Shown piece by piece: positions 7,975 through 15,395 of a stretch of DNA of 24,432 nucleotides. Origin of the DNA: WRAV01 sp050950205. Lineage in GTDB: Bacteria; Bacillota; Clostridia; Oscillospirales; Ruminococcaceae. How positions within the stretch are numbered: position 1 is the first letter of the stretch; the number at the start of each line of letters is the position of its first letter. Under the pieces are notes generated by a model, which worked only from the letters and a program-made list of their open reading frames with translations, made no database searches and was not told where the DNA came from. The position numbers and the translations under genes are program-made. Location: the NCBI GenBank assembly GCA_050950205.1, contig JBMNHF010000013.1, forward strand, positions 1 to 24,432, read 5' to 3'.

Positions 7975-9060
7975 CTATGAATGGCTCTTTTCAAATTCGG
8001 CCATGAATTTGACCAAGGCTTCCACACCGGCCTGAGGCATGGCGTTATAGATCGAGGCTCGCATACCGCCGACTGAGCGGTGTCCCTTGATGTTGCGCAG
8101 GCCCTGCTTGGCAGCTTGGGAGACAAATTCCTTATCCAGAGCGGGATCTCCGGTGACGAAGGTGACGTTCATCATGGAACGGGCCTGCGGCACCACCGGC
8201 GATTGGAACAGTTTGGAGCTGTCCAGGAAATCGTAGAGAATCTTTGCTTTGCGCTGGTTGATTTCCTTCATGGCCTCAAGACCGCCAACTTCGTGTTCCA
8301 GCCAATCCAGAACCAGGCTGCACATATAGATGCACCAGCAGGGCGGGGTGTTGTACATGGAGTCGCTCTTGATGTGGGTGGTATAATCCAGCATGGTGGG
8401 AGTGTAGGGCAGAGCCTTGCCTGCCAGATCTTCCCGCAGAATGACAATGGTAAGGCCGGCGGGGGCAACGTTCTTTTGAGCCCCTGCGTAAATCAAACCG
8501 TATTTGCTCACATCCACCGGCTCGGAAAGGATGCAGCTGGAAAGGTCGGCCACCAGAGGGATATCCCCCGTATCGGGCAGGTGGGGGTAACGGGTACCGT
8601 AAATGGTGTTGTTCTGACAAATATGCACATAGCTGGCATTGGAGTTAAATGCAATCTTGTCAAGCTCTGGAATGTAGCTAAAGGTTTTATCCTTACTGGA
8701 AGCTACGATATTCACAGTGCCAAACTTTTGTGCCTCCTGAGCTGCCTTTTCGGCAAACTGCCCGGTGACAATGTAGTCGGCGCAGCCGTTTTCTCCCATC
8801 AGGTTCAGGGGAACCATGGCAAATTGAGTGGAAGCACCCCCCTGCAGGAACAGCACCTTGTAGCCGTCGGGAATGGACATGACACGGCGCAGCCGCTCTT
8901 CGCACTCAGCAGCAATGGCCTCGAATTCGGGAGAGCGGTGACTCATTTCCATAACGCTCTGGCCGGAGGAACCGTATTCCACAAGCTCCGCAGCAGCGCG
9001 GCGCAGAACAGACTCAGGCAGGATGGATGGTCCGGCGGAAAAGTTGTAAACACGGGACAT
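7975..9060 (-). CDS. serC: Phosphoserine aminotransferase
   Basis: SerC converts 3-phosphohydroxypyruvate and glutamate to phosphoserine with pyridoxal phosphate, the second step of serine synthesis. At 361 residues it has family length. It starts with the signature YNFSAGPSILPESVL, and HRSPEFEAI and FLQGGASTQFAMVPLNL follow. The PLP lysine is K196 in YAGAQKNVAPAG. The C-terminal GHRSVGGMRASIYNAMP binds the phosphate group of the substrate. A strong AAGGAGG site precedes the ATG. It is the first gene of a serC-serA unit driven by its own promoter some 80 bases upstream. No unusual residue was noticed. Confidence 0.97.
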   Translation of the reverse strand: MSRVYNFSAGPSILPESVLRRAAAELVEYGSSGQSVMEMSHRSPEFEAIAAECEERLRRVMSIPDGYKVLFLQGGASTQFAMVPLNLMGENGCADYIVTGQFAEKAAQEAQKFGTVNIVASSKDKTFSYIPELDKIAFNSNASYVHICQNNTIYGTRYPHLPDTGDIPLVADLSSCILSEPVDVSKYGLIYAGAQKNVAPAGLTIVILREDLAGKALPYTPTMLDYTTHIKSDSMYNTPPCWCIYMCSLVLDWLEHEVGGLEAMKEINQRKAKILYDFLDSSKLFQSPVVPQARSMMNVTFVTGDPALDKEFVSQAAKQGLRNIKGHRSVGGMRASIYNAMPQAGVEALVKFMAEFEKSHS

Positions 9061-9142
9061 GATGACACAGCCTCCTTAAAAAATGTTAAAACAAAAATAC
9101 TTTATTCGGCTGTCTCGCAAAAGCGGGGCAGGAATTCCAATT

Positions 9143-9170
9143 ATTATAGCATAGTTGACGGTAAAATCAA
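9143..9170 (-). promoter_or_regulatory. Promoter for serC-serA
   Basis: On the minus strand TTGATT and TATAAT are separated by 16 bases, with a further TAAT after the -10. The predicted leader of about 75 bases to the serC start is short and shows no T-box or other recognised riboswitch. Confidence 0.7.
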
Positions 9171-9365
9171 GTCTTTATGCCATATTCTGTCTGTTATGGG
9201 AGGATGGTAGTCAAACGAAAAGACAGGGAAATCAATGGTATATTGTCAAAAATACCGGATCCATTGTTCCCTCTGTGCAGAATCTTGGCAATGACAGACA
9301 AGAGATAGGGAGGGTTGGATTTTTATCCTCAAAAGTTTCAAATTATTAAAAATTCCAAATATAGC

Positions 9366-9394
9366 TTGACATATCTTTCTAATTTATATAAATT
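9366..9394 (+). promoter_or_regulatory. Promoter for the DUF4358 lipoprotein-acyltransferase pair
   Basis: TTGACA and TAAATT are separated by 17 bases on the plus strand, in an AT-rich stretch. It would produce a leader of about 120 bases. The preceding segment, about 9171-9360, between the divergent promoters holds no gene or repeat that I could identify. Confidence 0.65.
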
Positions 9395-9460
9395 GGTAAT
9401 AAACACTGAGGGGACTTCGGAAAATCAAGGATGTTGCCTTGTGGGAAGAAGACTCTGCAT

Positions 9461-9487
9461 CACGGTGCCACTGTGACCGGTACCGTG
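9461..9487 (+). other. Leader hairpin upstream of the lipoprotein gene
   Basis: CACGGTGCC pairs with GGTACCGTG (9 bp with one G-U pair) around a 9-base loop, about 30 bases before the start codon. The surrounding leader also contains GGGAAG and GTGCCACTGTGACC, which recall fragments of cobalamin riboswitches, but the usual order of boxes is not present. The structure itself is read directly; a regulatory role is inference. Confidence 0.4.
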
Positions 9488-9519
9488 CCAAGAATCAGGG
9501 GAATGGGGAACAATTTATC

Positions 9520-10062
9520 ATGAGATATGTAATGAAACTGGCCGCAGGCTTGGTAGCTGCGGCATGCCTTGCCGGTTGCGCCGCTGCGCAGGCAGAGCCC
9601 TCCAGGCAACTGGATGAGGCGCAAGCCGTTGTGATGACGGCAGAGGCGGAAATTAAGCAAACGGTTCTGTTTGCCGACCCCGTTGGGGCGGCCACAGCAA
9701 TTTATGAAAGCCTGGAGACAGTGCCTGCTCTGACAGAAGTGGATAAAAATACGGTGGAGGACGTGTTCGGGGTCGAGATAGCAGATGTGGACGAAGTGGT
9801 TGCCTATTACTCCGACCCCAAAAGCGGTTTGTGCGATGTGGCTTTGATTCTGCCCAAGGCGGATAAAGTCGACCAAGTGCGGGAGGCTCTTATGCAATAC
9901 GCTGCCCTGCGGGCCGAATCCTTTAAGAACTACGACATCCTGGGAGCTTACTCTATTGCGCAAAACGCTGCCGTATTCAGCCAGGGGGACTATGTGGTGA
10001 TGCTGATGTTGCCGGATAACGATCAGGCCAGAGATATTCTGGATGCCTACATGCCCCAGTAG
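9520..10062 (+). CDS. DUF4358-type lipoprotein
   Basis: The 180-residue product begins MRYVMKLAAGLVAAACLAGC, a lipoprotein signal with lipobox LAGC and lipidation at C20. It should therefore be anchored on the outer face of the membrane. The rest resembles the DUF4358 family: a VFGVEIADVDEVVAYYSDPKSGLCDVALIL segment and a C-terminal GDYVVMLMLPD strand, with a K/R-rich helix between. The family function is unknown to me. The ATG was preferred over an in-frame TTG 27 codons upstream because the signal peptide then starts properly; a GGGGA-type site lies about 10 bases before it. The acyltransferase gene begins within a few bases of its stop, so the two are translationally coupled and probably act together at the cell surface. 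Confidence 0.75.
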   Translation: MRYVMKLAAGLVAAACLAGCAAAQAEPSRQLDEAQAVVMTAEAEIKQTVLFADPVGAATAIYESLETVPALTEVDKNTVEDVFGVEIADVDEVVAYYSDPKSGLCDVALILPKADKVDQVREALMQYAALRAESFKNYDILGAYSIAQNAAVFSQGDYVVMLMLPDNDQARDILDAYMPQ

Positions 10063-10069
10063 TAATTCG

Positions 10070-10867
10070 ATGAAGATGCAAAAGAAGTATTATGTGATGT
10101 CTGCCAAAGCCGGCCTGCGCAAGCGGGTCGGCTTTCTGGACGAAATAAGAGGATTGTGCATTTTGCTGATGGTGCTGTACCATGGCGCTTACGACATCAT
10201 CTATCTCTTTGGGTGGGATATTCCCCTCTTTCACTGGCCGCTGGTGCAACTTGCCCAGCCCTTTGTAGCGGGGATTTTTATCTTCATCTCGGGAATTTGC
10301 TGCCGTTTTTCCCGCAGCAACCTGCGCCGCGGCCTGATTGCTTTGGCGCTGGGATTGCTGGTGGGGGGAGTTACCTTGCTCTTTCTACCGCAGCAGCCCA
10401 TTTATTTTGGAATTCTGCACTTTCTCGGAACGGCCATGATTCTCTTTGCCCTTTTGCAAAAGATGCTGGATCGGCTGGCGCCTCTGCCGGGCCTGCTGCT
10501 CTGCCTGCTGCTCTATCTCTTTTCCTTTGGCGCGCAAAACGGCTATTTGGGGTTGCCCGGCCTTCCTCTCCTTCAACTGCCTACCTCTTGGGCTTCCCAT
10601 CTTTGGCTGATACCCCTCGGCTTTGCTTCCGGCGGTGTGGATTATTTTCCCCTGCTGCCTTGGCTTTTTGTCTTTTTGGCCGGCAGCTATCTGGGGGTTC
10701 CTTTTGCCCGCGGGGAAATGCCGGGCTTTTTCTACCGGAACCGGTCCAGATTTTTGGCTGCTACAGGGCGGCATACCATTTACATCTATCTGCTGCACCA
10801 GCCGGTGCTGTACGGACTATTATATGGATTTTTCTACCTATACGGCAAAGCGGTGGGAGGAGCGTAA
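10070..10867 (+). CDS. Multi-spanning acyltransferase, HGSNAT/DUF1624-like
   Basis: This integral membrane protein of about 265 residues has roughly seven or eight hydrophobic helices. Its first helix carries FLDEIRGLCILLMVLYHGAYDI: the D-x-x-RG and downstream His layout of heparan-alpha-glucosaminide N-acetyltransferase-like proteins (DUF1624), which move acyl groups across membranes onto amino or hydroxyl acceptors. A typical GRHTIYIYLLHQPVLYGLLY stretch near the C-terminus also fits. The start is uncertain: ATGs at 10043, 10070, 10076 and 10097 are in frame, none with a strong ribosome site, and the first would overlap the lipoprotein gene by 20 bases. Substrates are unknown; a cell-envelope glycan or lipid is plausible. 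The unit ends at a two-way terminator. Confidence 0.75.
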   Translation: MKMQKKYYVMSAKAGLRKRVGFLDEIRGLCILLMVLYHGAYDIIYLFGWDIPLFHWPLVQLAQPFVAGIFIFISGICCRFSRSNLRRGLIALALGLLVGGVTLLFLPQQPIYFGILHFLGTAMILFALLQKMLDRLAPLPGLLLCLLLYLFSFGAQNGYLGLPGLPLLQLPTSWASHLWLIPLGFASGGVDYFPLLPWLFVFLAGSYLGVPFARGEMPGFFYRNRSRFLAATGRHTIYIYLLHQPVLYGLLYGFFYLYGKAVGGA

Positions 10868-10883
10868 GCCCCCCAACAGCAAA

Positions 10884-10914
10884 AAAAGGCGGAACCCCAA
10901 GGGTTTCGCCTTTT
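10884..10914. terminator. Bidirectional terminator between acyltransferase and NuoE-like genes
   Basis: A 14-bp stem around CAA pairs AAAAGGCGGAACCC with GGGTTTCGCCTTTT, with one G-T pair. It ends in four T on the plus strand and in seven T on the minus strand. It serves both convergent genes, whose stops lie 17-25 bases away on each side. Confidence 0.85.
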
Positions 10915-10938
10915 CTAAGTACGATAGCTCTTTGTATT

Positions 10939-11439
10939 TTATAGATCCTTGTATTTTTTATAGATGTCCGGAATGTCGTCCAACGTCAGGCGGCCGTAAA
11001 CATCTTCATTGACGGTGAGAACCGGGGCAAGTCCGCAAGCACCGATGCAGCGGCAGGCTTCCAGCGAGAACTTTCCATCATCGGAACACTGGCCACTTTC
11101 CACCCCGAAGACTTCGGAAATTTTATTCAGAATATCTCCAGCGCCTTTGACATAGCAGGCAGTACCCAGGCAGACCGAGATTTTGTACTTGCCCTTGGGA
11201 GTTAGGGAAAACTGCGAGTAAAAGGTGGCAACACCATAAACTTCTTCCAGCCGCAGATCCAGGCCGTCGGCCACCATCTTCTGCACTTCAATGGGCAGAT
11301 AGCCGTAAATGTCCTGAGCCCTTTGCAGGGCGGTCATCAGTGCGCCGTTTTGATTCTTAATCGAAGAGAGGACCTCCATCAGCTCTGCTTTTTGCTCCGG
11401 AGTTCCCCGAAACGGAATTTTGGTAATCTTATTGGCCAT
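10939..11439 (-). CDS. NADH dehydrogenase/hydrogenase-type [2Fe-2S] subunit (NuoE/HydC/HndA-like)
   Basis: The 166-residue protein has a helical N-terminal region and a thioredoxin-like ferredoxin domain. The four [2Fe-2S] ligands are visible as C90 and C95 (CLGTAC) and C131 and C135 (CIGAC). The segments RAQDIYGYLP and YGVATFYSQF are characteristic of the family. Such subunits normally pass electrons within complex I, NAD-linked formate dehydrogenase or the bifurcating [FeFe] hydrogenase (HydABC/HndABCD). MANKITKIP was chosen as the start because GGAGGAG lies 10 bases upstream. It is transcribed alone: there is no NuoF/HydB partner downstream, only a terminator. The partner must be encoded elsewhere, or this is an orphan copy. 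Confidence 0.85.
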   Translation of the reverse strand: MANKITKIPFRGTPEQKAELMEVLSSIKNQNGALMTALQRAQDIYGYLPIEVQKMVADGLDLRLEEVYGVATFYSQFSLTPKGKYKISVCLGTACYVKGAGDILNKISEVFGVESGQCSDDGKFSLEACRCIGACGLAPVLTVNEDVYGRLTLDDIPDIYKKYKDL

Positions 11440-11514
11440 AAGGCTCAAACTCCTCCCTGATGTTTTGTAGAACATTCCGAATTTTTTGATCTCGTTATCA
11501 AACCAACACGTTAT

Positions 11515-11520
11515 ATTATA
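11515..11520 (-). promoter_or_regulatory. -10 element for the NuoE-like gene
   Basis: A TATAAT on the minus strand sits about 75 bases before the start codon. The corresponding -35 position (TAGATT) is poor, so either the promoter is weak or it depends on an activator. Confidence 0.45.
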
Positions 11521-11623
11521 GCAAGCTTGGATATAAAAATCTAGAGTGACCTATGCCAAAGAATTGTGAAAAAATTATCTAATATTGACAAGGAATGAGA
11601 GATGGTTGAGCAAGACGGCATTG

Positions 11624-11632
11624 TGATATAAT
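11624..11632 (+). promoter_or_regulatory. Extended -10 promoter for the CopZ-like gene
   Basis: TGATATAAT is a perfect TATAAT with the TGn extension. The -35 region is weak (TTGAGC at a 15-base spacing). A TTGACA at 11585-11590 is too far away to pair with it. The start codon lies about 48 bases downstream. Confidence 0.55.
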
Positions 11633-11679
11633 ATAAAAAACACCTATAGCACCTATCTTACAACAAAGGAGCGATTGGA

Positions 11680-11868
11680 TTGCATACCATACAGGTAAAG
11701 GGAATGTCCTGCCAGCACTGCCAGGCAGCGGTGAAGGAAGCGTTGGAGGAGCTGGGGCTTACCGAGGTAGAGGTGGAGCTGAAAAGCGGCCAGGTTACCT
11801 ATTGCGGTCAGGTGGAAAAACAAGCTCTGCAGGATGCAATTGAAGATGCAGGCTTTGAGCTGGAATAG
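11680..11868 (+). CDS. CopZ-like heavy-metal-associated (HMA) domain protein
   Basis: This 62-residue single-domain protein has the HMA motif GMSCQHC, with metal-binding cysteines C11 and C14, and a beta-alpha-beta-beta-alpha-beta pattern ending DAIEDAGFELE. Such proteins bind Cu(I) or similar ions and hand them to P-type ATPases or regulators in the cytoplasm. The start is TTG, eight bases after AAAGGAG; no ATG fits. It has its own promoter. No copper ATPase or CsoR-type regulator is nearby, so the metal and partner cannot be stated. An inverted repeat (AAGAAGGG/CCCTTTCTT) within about 40 bases after the stop may end the transcript. Confidence 0.85.
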   Translation: MHTIQVKGMSCQHCQAAVKEALEELGLTEVEVELKSGQVTYCGQVEKQALQDAIEDAGFELE

Positions 11869-11942
11869 CTTGGTAAGAAGGGGTGGCGGGCACAGCTGCC
11901 CTTTCTTGCTGTGAATCCAAGGGGGGGAACCATGGTCCAACC

Positions 11943-11972
11943 TGTACAATCCGAAAAGACATGTGGTATAAT
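11943..11972 (+). promoter_or_regulatory. Promoter for the MBL-rsmB-rlmN-stp-prkC cluster
   Basis: TGTACA and TATAAT are separated by 18 bases, with a TG two positions before the -10. This is the only good plus-strand promoter upstream of the long run of tightly packed genes that starts at 12036. Confidence 0.6.
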
Positions 11973-12035
11973 AAGCCAGAAAGACCTCAAAGGGTTTGCA
12001 AGGCAACCTGAAGGTGCGGGTATGGAGGGGTGATT

Positions 12036-12959
12036 GTGAGCAAACTCCATTATACGGTGGATTTTTTAAATGTTGGTTTTGGGCTGAGTGTGGTGGCATA
12101 TCCCACCCGGGAGCGCTTTCCTGTTTTGGTGGTGGATGGCGGTTACGACCAGCCGGAAAAGTATACCGACCTTGCCCTGCCCTTGGTGGAGCATTTAAGC
12201 CGTCTGGGGGTAAAAGAGGTGGATTTGATGGTTGCCACCCACCCTCACCGAGATCACATTGGCGGCCTTGCCCGAGTTGTGGAACATGTTCCGGTGCGGC
12301 GCTTTCTCACCGGTTTTCCCTCTCCCCCGCCTTTGGCCGGTGACCATTGGAACCAGAGTAACATGGCAGCCGCCCTTCAACTTTACGCAACCATGGTGGA
12401 AGAACTGCACCGACAAAATGCCCATGTCATTGGGGTGACAGGTACCACCTGCATCCGCTGCGGCAGGGCAGAATTGACCATCTGCCCCCCGGCATCCGCT
12501 GCCATAGCCTCTCGAGAGGAAAAGCTGCTCCAATGTCAAAAAGCGCCCAGCTTAGAAACCTTAAAGGGGCTGAGCAATACCCTCAACGAAACCAGCTTGA
12601 TGGTGAGGATACGGATCAACCAAGTGAGCTTTTTGCTGCCGGCAGACCGAAACCTTGCCACCTTATCCGGCTGGGAACGGATTGTATCCCCAGCGGAGGT
12701 TTTGTTGATCCCTCATCACGGAGATGCCAGCTACCTGTCTCGAGAAGCGGTGGAGACAATTGGGGCCAAAACAGCGGTGGTCAGCGCCGACACCCGCGAC
12801 ACCTATGGCCTGCCCTCCCCCGGCTTGGAGAAGGCTTTAAAATCCTGGGGAGTGGAGCAGGTCCTCTACACGACAGGCTCCCCCCACAAGGAAACGACGT
12901 CGGGCATTCGGTTTCTCATTGGGGATGACGGAGCGGTGGAGCAGCAGTGGATTGGATAA
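12036..12959 (+). CDS. ComEC-like stand-alone metallo-beta-lactamase-fold hydrolase
   Basis: The 307-residue protein has a full metallo-hydrolase motif, THPHRDHIGG with H69, H71, D73 and H74, followed later by LLPADRN and IPHHGDASY. The order and wording match the C-terminal hydrolase domain of ComEC/Rec2 proteins, but there is no signal peptide or membrane helix, so it is probably cytoplasmic. The likely chemistry is metal-dependent hydrolysis, perhaps of a phosphodiester; the substrate is unknown. GTG at 12036 was chosen with GGAGGGG five bases upstream; a GTG two codons earlier overlaps that site. It heads the rsmB cluster, a position where many Firmicutes have priA-def-fmt. The comEC of this window has a degenerate version of the same domain. 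Confidence 0.85.
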   Translation: MSKLHYTVDFLNVGFGLSVVAYPTRERFPVLVVDGGYDQPEKYTDLALPLVEHLSRLGVKEVDLMVATHPHRDHIGGLARVVEHVPVRRFLTGFPSPPPLAGDHWNQSNMAAALQLYATMVEELHRQNAHVIGVTGTTCIRCGRAELTICPPASAAIASREEKLLQCQKAPSLETLKGLSNTLNETSLMVRIRINQVSFLLPADRNLATLSGWERIVSPAEVLLIPHHGDASYLSREAVETIGAKTAVVSADTRDTYGLPSPGLEKALKSWGVEQVLYTTGSPHKETTSGIRFLIGDDGAVEQQWIG

Positions 12960-12987
12960 GATACCCAGAAATAATAAGGAGACTTTC

Positions 12988-14298
12988 ATGAAAAACGCCC
13001 GGCTGATAGCCGCACAGGCATTGCTGAAACTGGAACGGCGGGAGGCGTGGTCCAACCTTACCTTGGATCGTGCTCTGGAGCACCATACCCTCAAGCCGGA
13101 GGAAGCAGCCTTGGCGGCAGCTCTTTTTTACGGCGTCATCGAGCGGCGCATCACCCTGGATGCCTGCATTGCCGCCCATTCGGCCAAGAAGCCGGAAAAA
13201 CTGGATGCCCCGGTTCTCTGCGCGTTGCGGCTGGGAATCTACCAGATTTTATACATGGACTCCATTCCCCACAGCGCCGCCGTGGACGAGAGCGTCAAAC
13301 TGGTAAAAAAGCTGCGCAAAACACAAGCGTCAGGTTATGTCAACGGGGTGCTCCGCTCTTTTTTGCGGGCAGGAGCCGTCATTCCCCTGCCGGAGCATCC
13401 TTTGTCTGCCCGGCTTTCGGTGGAGTTTTCCTGCCCGGAGCCTTTGGTAAAAAGCTGGCTTTCCGCCTATGGGGAATCGGCGGTGCGCCGGTTTTTGTCT
13501 GACAGTGTGGGGCGTGCCCCCGCTGCTTTGCGGGTCAACACCCTGCGCACTTCTTCCCAAGAGCTGTTGGAGCGTCTGGCAGAGGAGAACATCATCGCAA
13601 CGCCTCACCCTCACGTGCCCAATTGCCTGATGGCTCAGGGGGGAGCGCTTCACAAAACCAAAGCATTTGGGGAAGGGCTGTTTCACCTTCAGGATCCGGC
13701 CAGCCAACTCTGCGCCTTAGCTTTGGAAGTGTCGCCGGGTATGCGGGTGCTGGACGCCTGTGCCGCTCCGGGAGGCAAAAGCTTTACCATTGCCCAGCAG
13801 ATGAACAATCAGGGCCAGCTTATCGCCTGTGACCTGCACCCCAAGCGGGTGGGGTTGATTGAAAAGAGAGCCAAAGAAATGGGGCTGGACTGCATCAATG
13901 CCCAGAGCCGGGATATGACAGAGTATGACCCGGCGCTGGGAACCTTTGACCGGGTGCTCTGCGATGTTCCCTGCTCCGGGTATGGGGTGATTCGCCGCAA
14001 GCCAGAAATTAAATACAAAAAATTGGAAGAATTTACCGATCTTCCCAATATTCAGTATAAAATACTGGAAACAACAGCACAATATTGTAAGGTGGGTGGG
14101 GTGTTGCTCTACTCCACCTGCACCATCCATCCGGCGGAAAACGGGGCGGTGCGGGAGCGTTTTCTCGCCGCTCACCCCGAATTTTCGCCCCGTCCGTTAG
14201 GTGGTTTGCTGGGAGAGGATTCCCAGTGCACGTTGATGGGGGAATGGGATGCCGACGGCTTTTATCTCGCCGCCTTTACAAGGAGGGAGGAGCCTTGA
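12988..14298 (+). CDS. rsmB: 16S rRNA (cytosine-967 C5)-methyltransferase
   Basis: RsmB methylates C967 of 16S rRNA using S-adenosylmethionine. The 436-residue protein has the NusB-like RNA-binding domain (about 1-130) and the methyltransferase domain. It shows the SAM-binding loop DACAAPGGKS (from D256), the PCSG motif with C329, and the TCT motif with C378, the expected nucleophile. MKNARLIAAQALLKLERREAW is a standard start, with AAGGAG about 7 bases before the ATG; an in-frame ATG 23 codons earlier lies inside the preceding gene. The stop overlaps the TTG start of rlmN by four bases (TTGA), which implies translational coupling. Confidence 0.96.
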   Translation: MKNARLIAAQALLKLERREAWSNLTLDRALEHHTLKPEEAALAAALFYGVIERRITLDACIAAHSAKKPEKLDAPVLCALRLGIYQILYMDSIPHSAAVDESVKLVKKLRKTQASGYVNGVLRSFLRAGAVIPLPEHPLSARLSVEFSCPEPLVKSWLSAYGESAVRRFLSDSVGRAPAALRVNTLRTSSQELLERLAEENIIATPHPHVPNCLMAQGGALHKTKAFGEGLFHLQDPASQLCALALEVSPGMRVLDACAAPGGKSFTIAQQMNNQGQLIACDLHPKRVGLIEKRAKEMGLDCINAQSRDMTEYDPALGTFDRVLCDVPCSGYGVIRRKPEIKYKKLEEFTDLPNIQYKILETTAQYCKVGGVLLYSTCTIHPAENGAVRERFLAAHPEFSPRPLGGLLGEDSQCTLMGEWDADGFYLAAFTRREEP

Positions 14299-15320
14299 TC
14301 AATCTTCTGAACTTAACTTTGGAAGAGCTGGGAAATCTGCTGGCCGACTGGGGGGAGCCCTCCTTCCGGGCGGGGCAGCTTTTTCAGTGGCTGCACCAAA
14401 ATCTTGCCACCAGCTTTGACCAAATGACCAACCTGCCCAAGTCCCTGCGCCAGCGATTGGAAGAAAACTGCACCACCGGCAGTCTGATTTTAAAAAAAAG
14501 ACTTGTCTCCGCCATTGACGGTACGGTAAAATACTTATATGGTCTGGAAGACGCAGCTGCGGTGGAGGGGGTGGTGATGCGCTATCACCACGGCAACAGC
14601 CTGTGTATTTCCACCCAGGTGGGCTGCCGGATGGGCTGCGGCTTTTGCGCTTCCACCCTGGGGGGGCTGGTGCGCAACCTTTCCGCCGGCGAGATGCTGG
14701 GCGAAGTGTATGCCGCTGCTCGGGACCTGCCCGAGGGGGAAAAAATCGGCAGCATTGTGCTGATGGGAATTGGAGAACCCTTAGACAACTTTGAGAATGT
14801 CTGCAAGTTTTTAGAGCTTCTTTCCCATCCCAAGGGGTTTGGCATGAGTTTGCGCCATGTGTCCCTTTCCACCTGCGGCTTGGTGGATGGCATTTACAAG
14901 CTGGCGGAAAAGAAATACCCCCTTACCCTTTCGGTTTCCCTCCACGCGCCGGACGATGAAATGCGCTCCGCCCTGATGCCGGTGAACCGAAAATACAACA
15001 TCGATGCTTTGCTAACCGCCTGCCGGGATTACTTTGCAAAAACCGGGCGGCGAGTGAGCTTTGAATATACCTTGATTCACGGAAAAACCGACAACGTGCA
15101 ACAAGCGCGGCGTTTGGCGGCACTGTTAAAGGGAATGAACTGCCATGTCAATCTCATTCCCCTCAACGCCGTGGGGGAGCGGGAACTTGTCCGCAGCACG
15201 CCCCGAGCGATTCGGGAATTTCAGCAGGAGCTGGAAAAGGCGGGGATTACCGCTACGGTGCGCAGAGAGCTGGGAGCCGATGTGATGGCTGCCTGCGGCC
15301 AGCTGCGCAGGGAAAGCTAG
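14295..15320 (+). CDS. rlmN: Dual-specificity 23S rRNA/tRNA A2503/A37 C2-methyltransferase (radical SAM)
   Basis: RlmN is a radical SAM enzyme that makes m2A2503 in 23S rRNA and m2A37 in tRNA. The 341-residue protein has the [4Fe-4S] motif CRMGCGFC (C111, C115, C118) and the C-terminal methyl-carrying cysteine C334 in AACGQL. The motifs GIGEPLDN and SLHAPDDEMRS are also present. The TTG start is backed by AGGAGGGAGG just upstream and overlaps the rsmB stop by four bases. There is no sign of the related resistance enzyme Cfr, since the overall wording is that of housekeeping RlmN. Confidence 0.96.
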   Translation: MINLLNLTLEELGNLLADWGEPSFRAGQLFQWLHQNLATSFDQMTNLPKSLRQRLEENCTTGSLILKKRLVSAIDGTVKYLYGLEDAAAVEGVVMRYHHGNSLCISTQVGCRMGCGFCASTLGGLVRNLSAGEMLGEVYAAARDLPEGEKIGSIVLMGIGEPLDNFENVCKFLELLSHPKGFGMSLRHVSLSTCGLVDGIYKLAEKKYPLTLSVSLHAPDDEMRSALMPVNRKYNIDALLTACRDYFAKTGRRVSFEYTLIHGKTDNVQQARRLAALLKGMNCHVNLIPLNAVGERELVRSTPRAIREFQQELEKAGITATVRRELGADVMAACGQLRRES

Positions 15321-15395
15321 AGGATAAACTGTTTGCTATTGGCCCAACCGCTGCCGGGCGGTGACAGAACCGGCAACCTTTTGGGGGTGGACTTC

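Noticed and set aside
8080..9210. 376-codon plus-strand frame opposite serC
   Set aside because: Shadow of serC in a GC-biased coding region; no recognisable domain.
9415..9519. Cobalamin riboswitch
   Set aside because: Only isolated box-like fragments occur; their order and spacing are wrong and a simple local hairpin explains one of them. Kept as a structured leader only.
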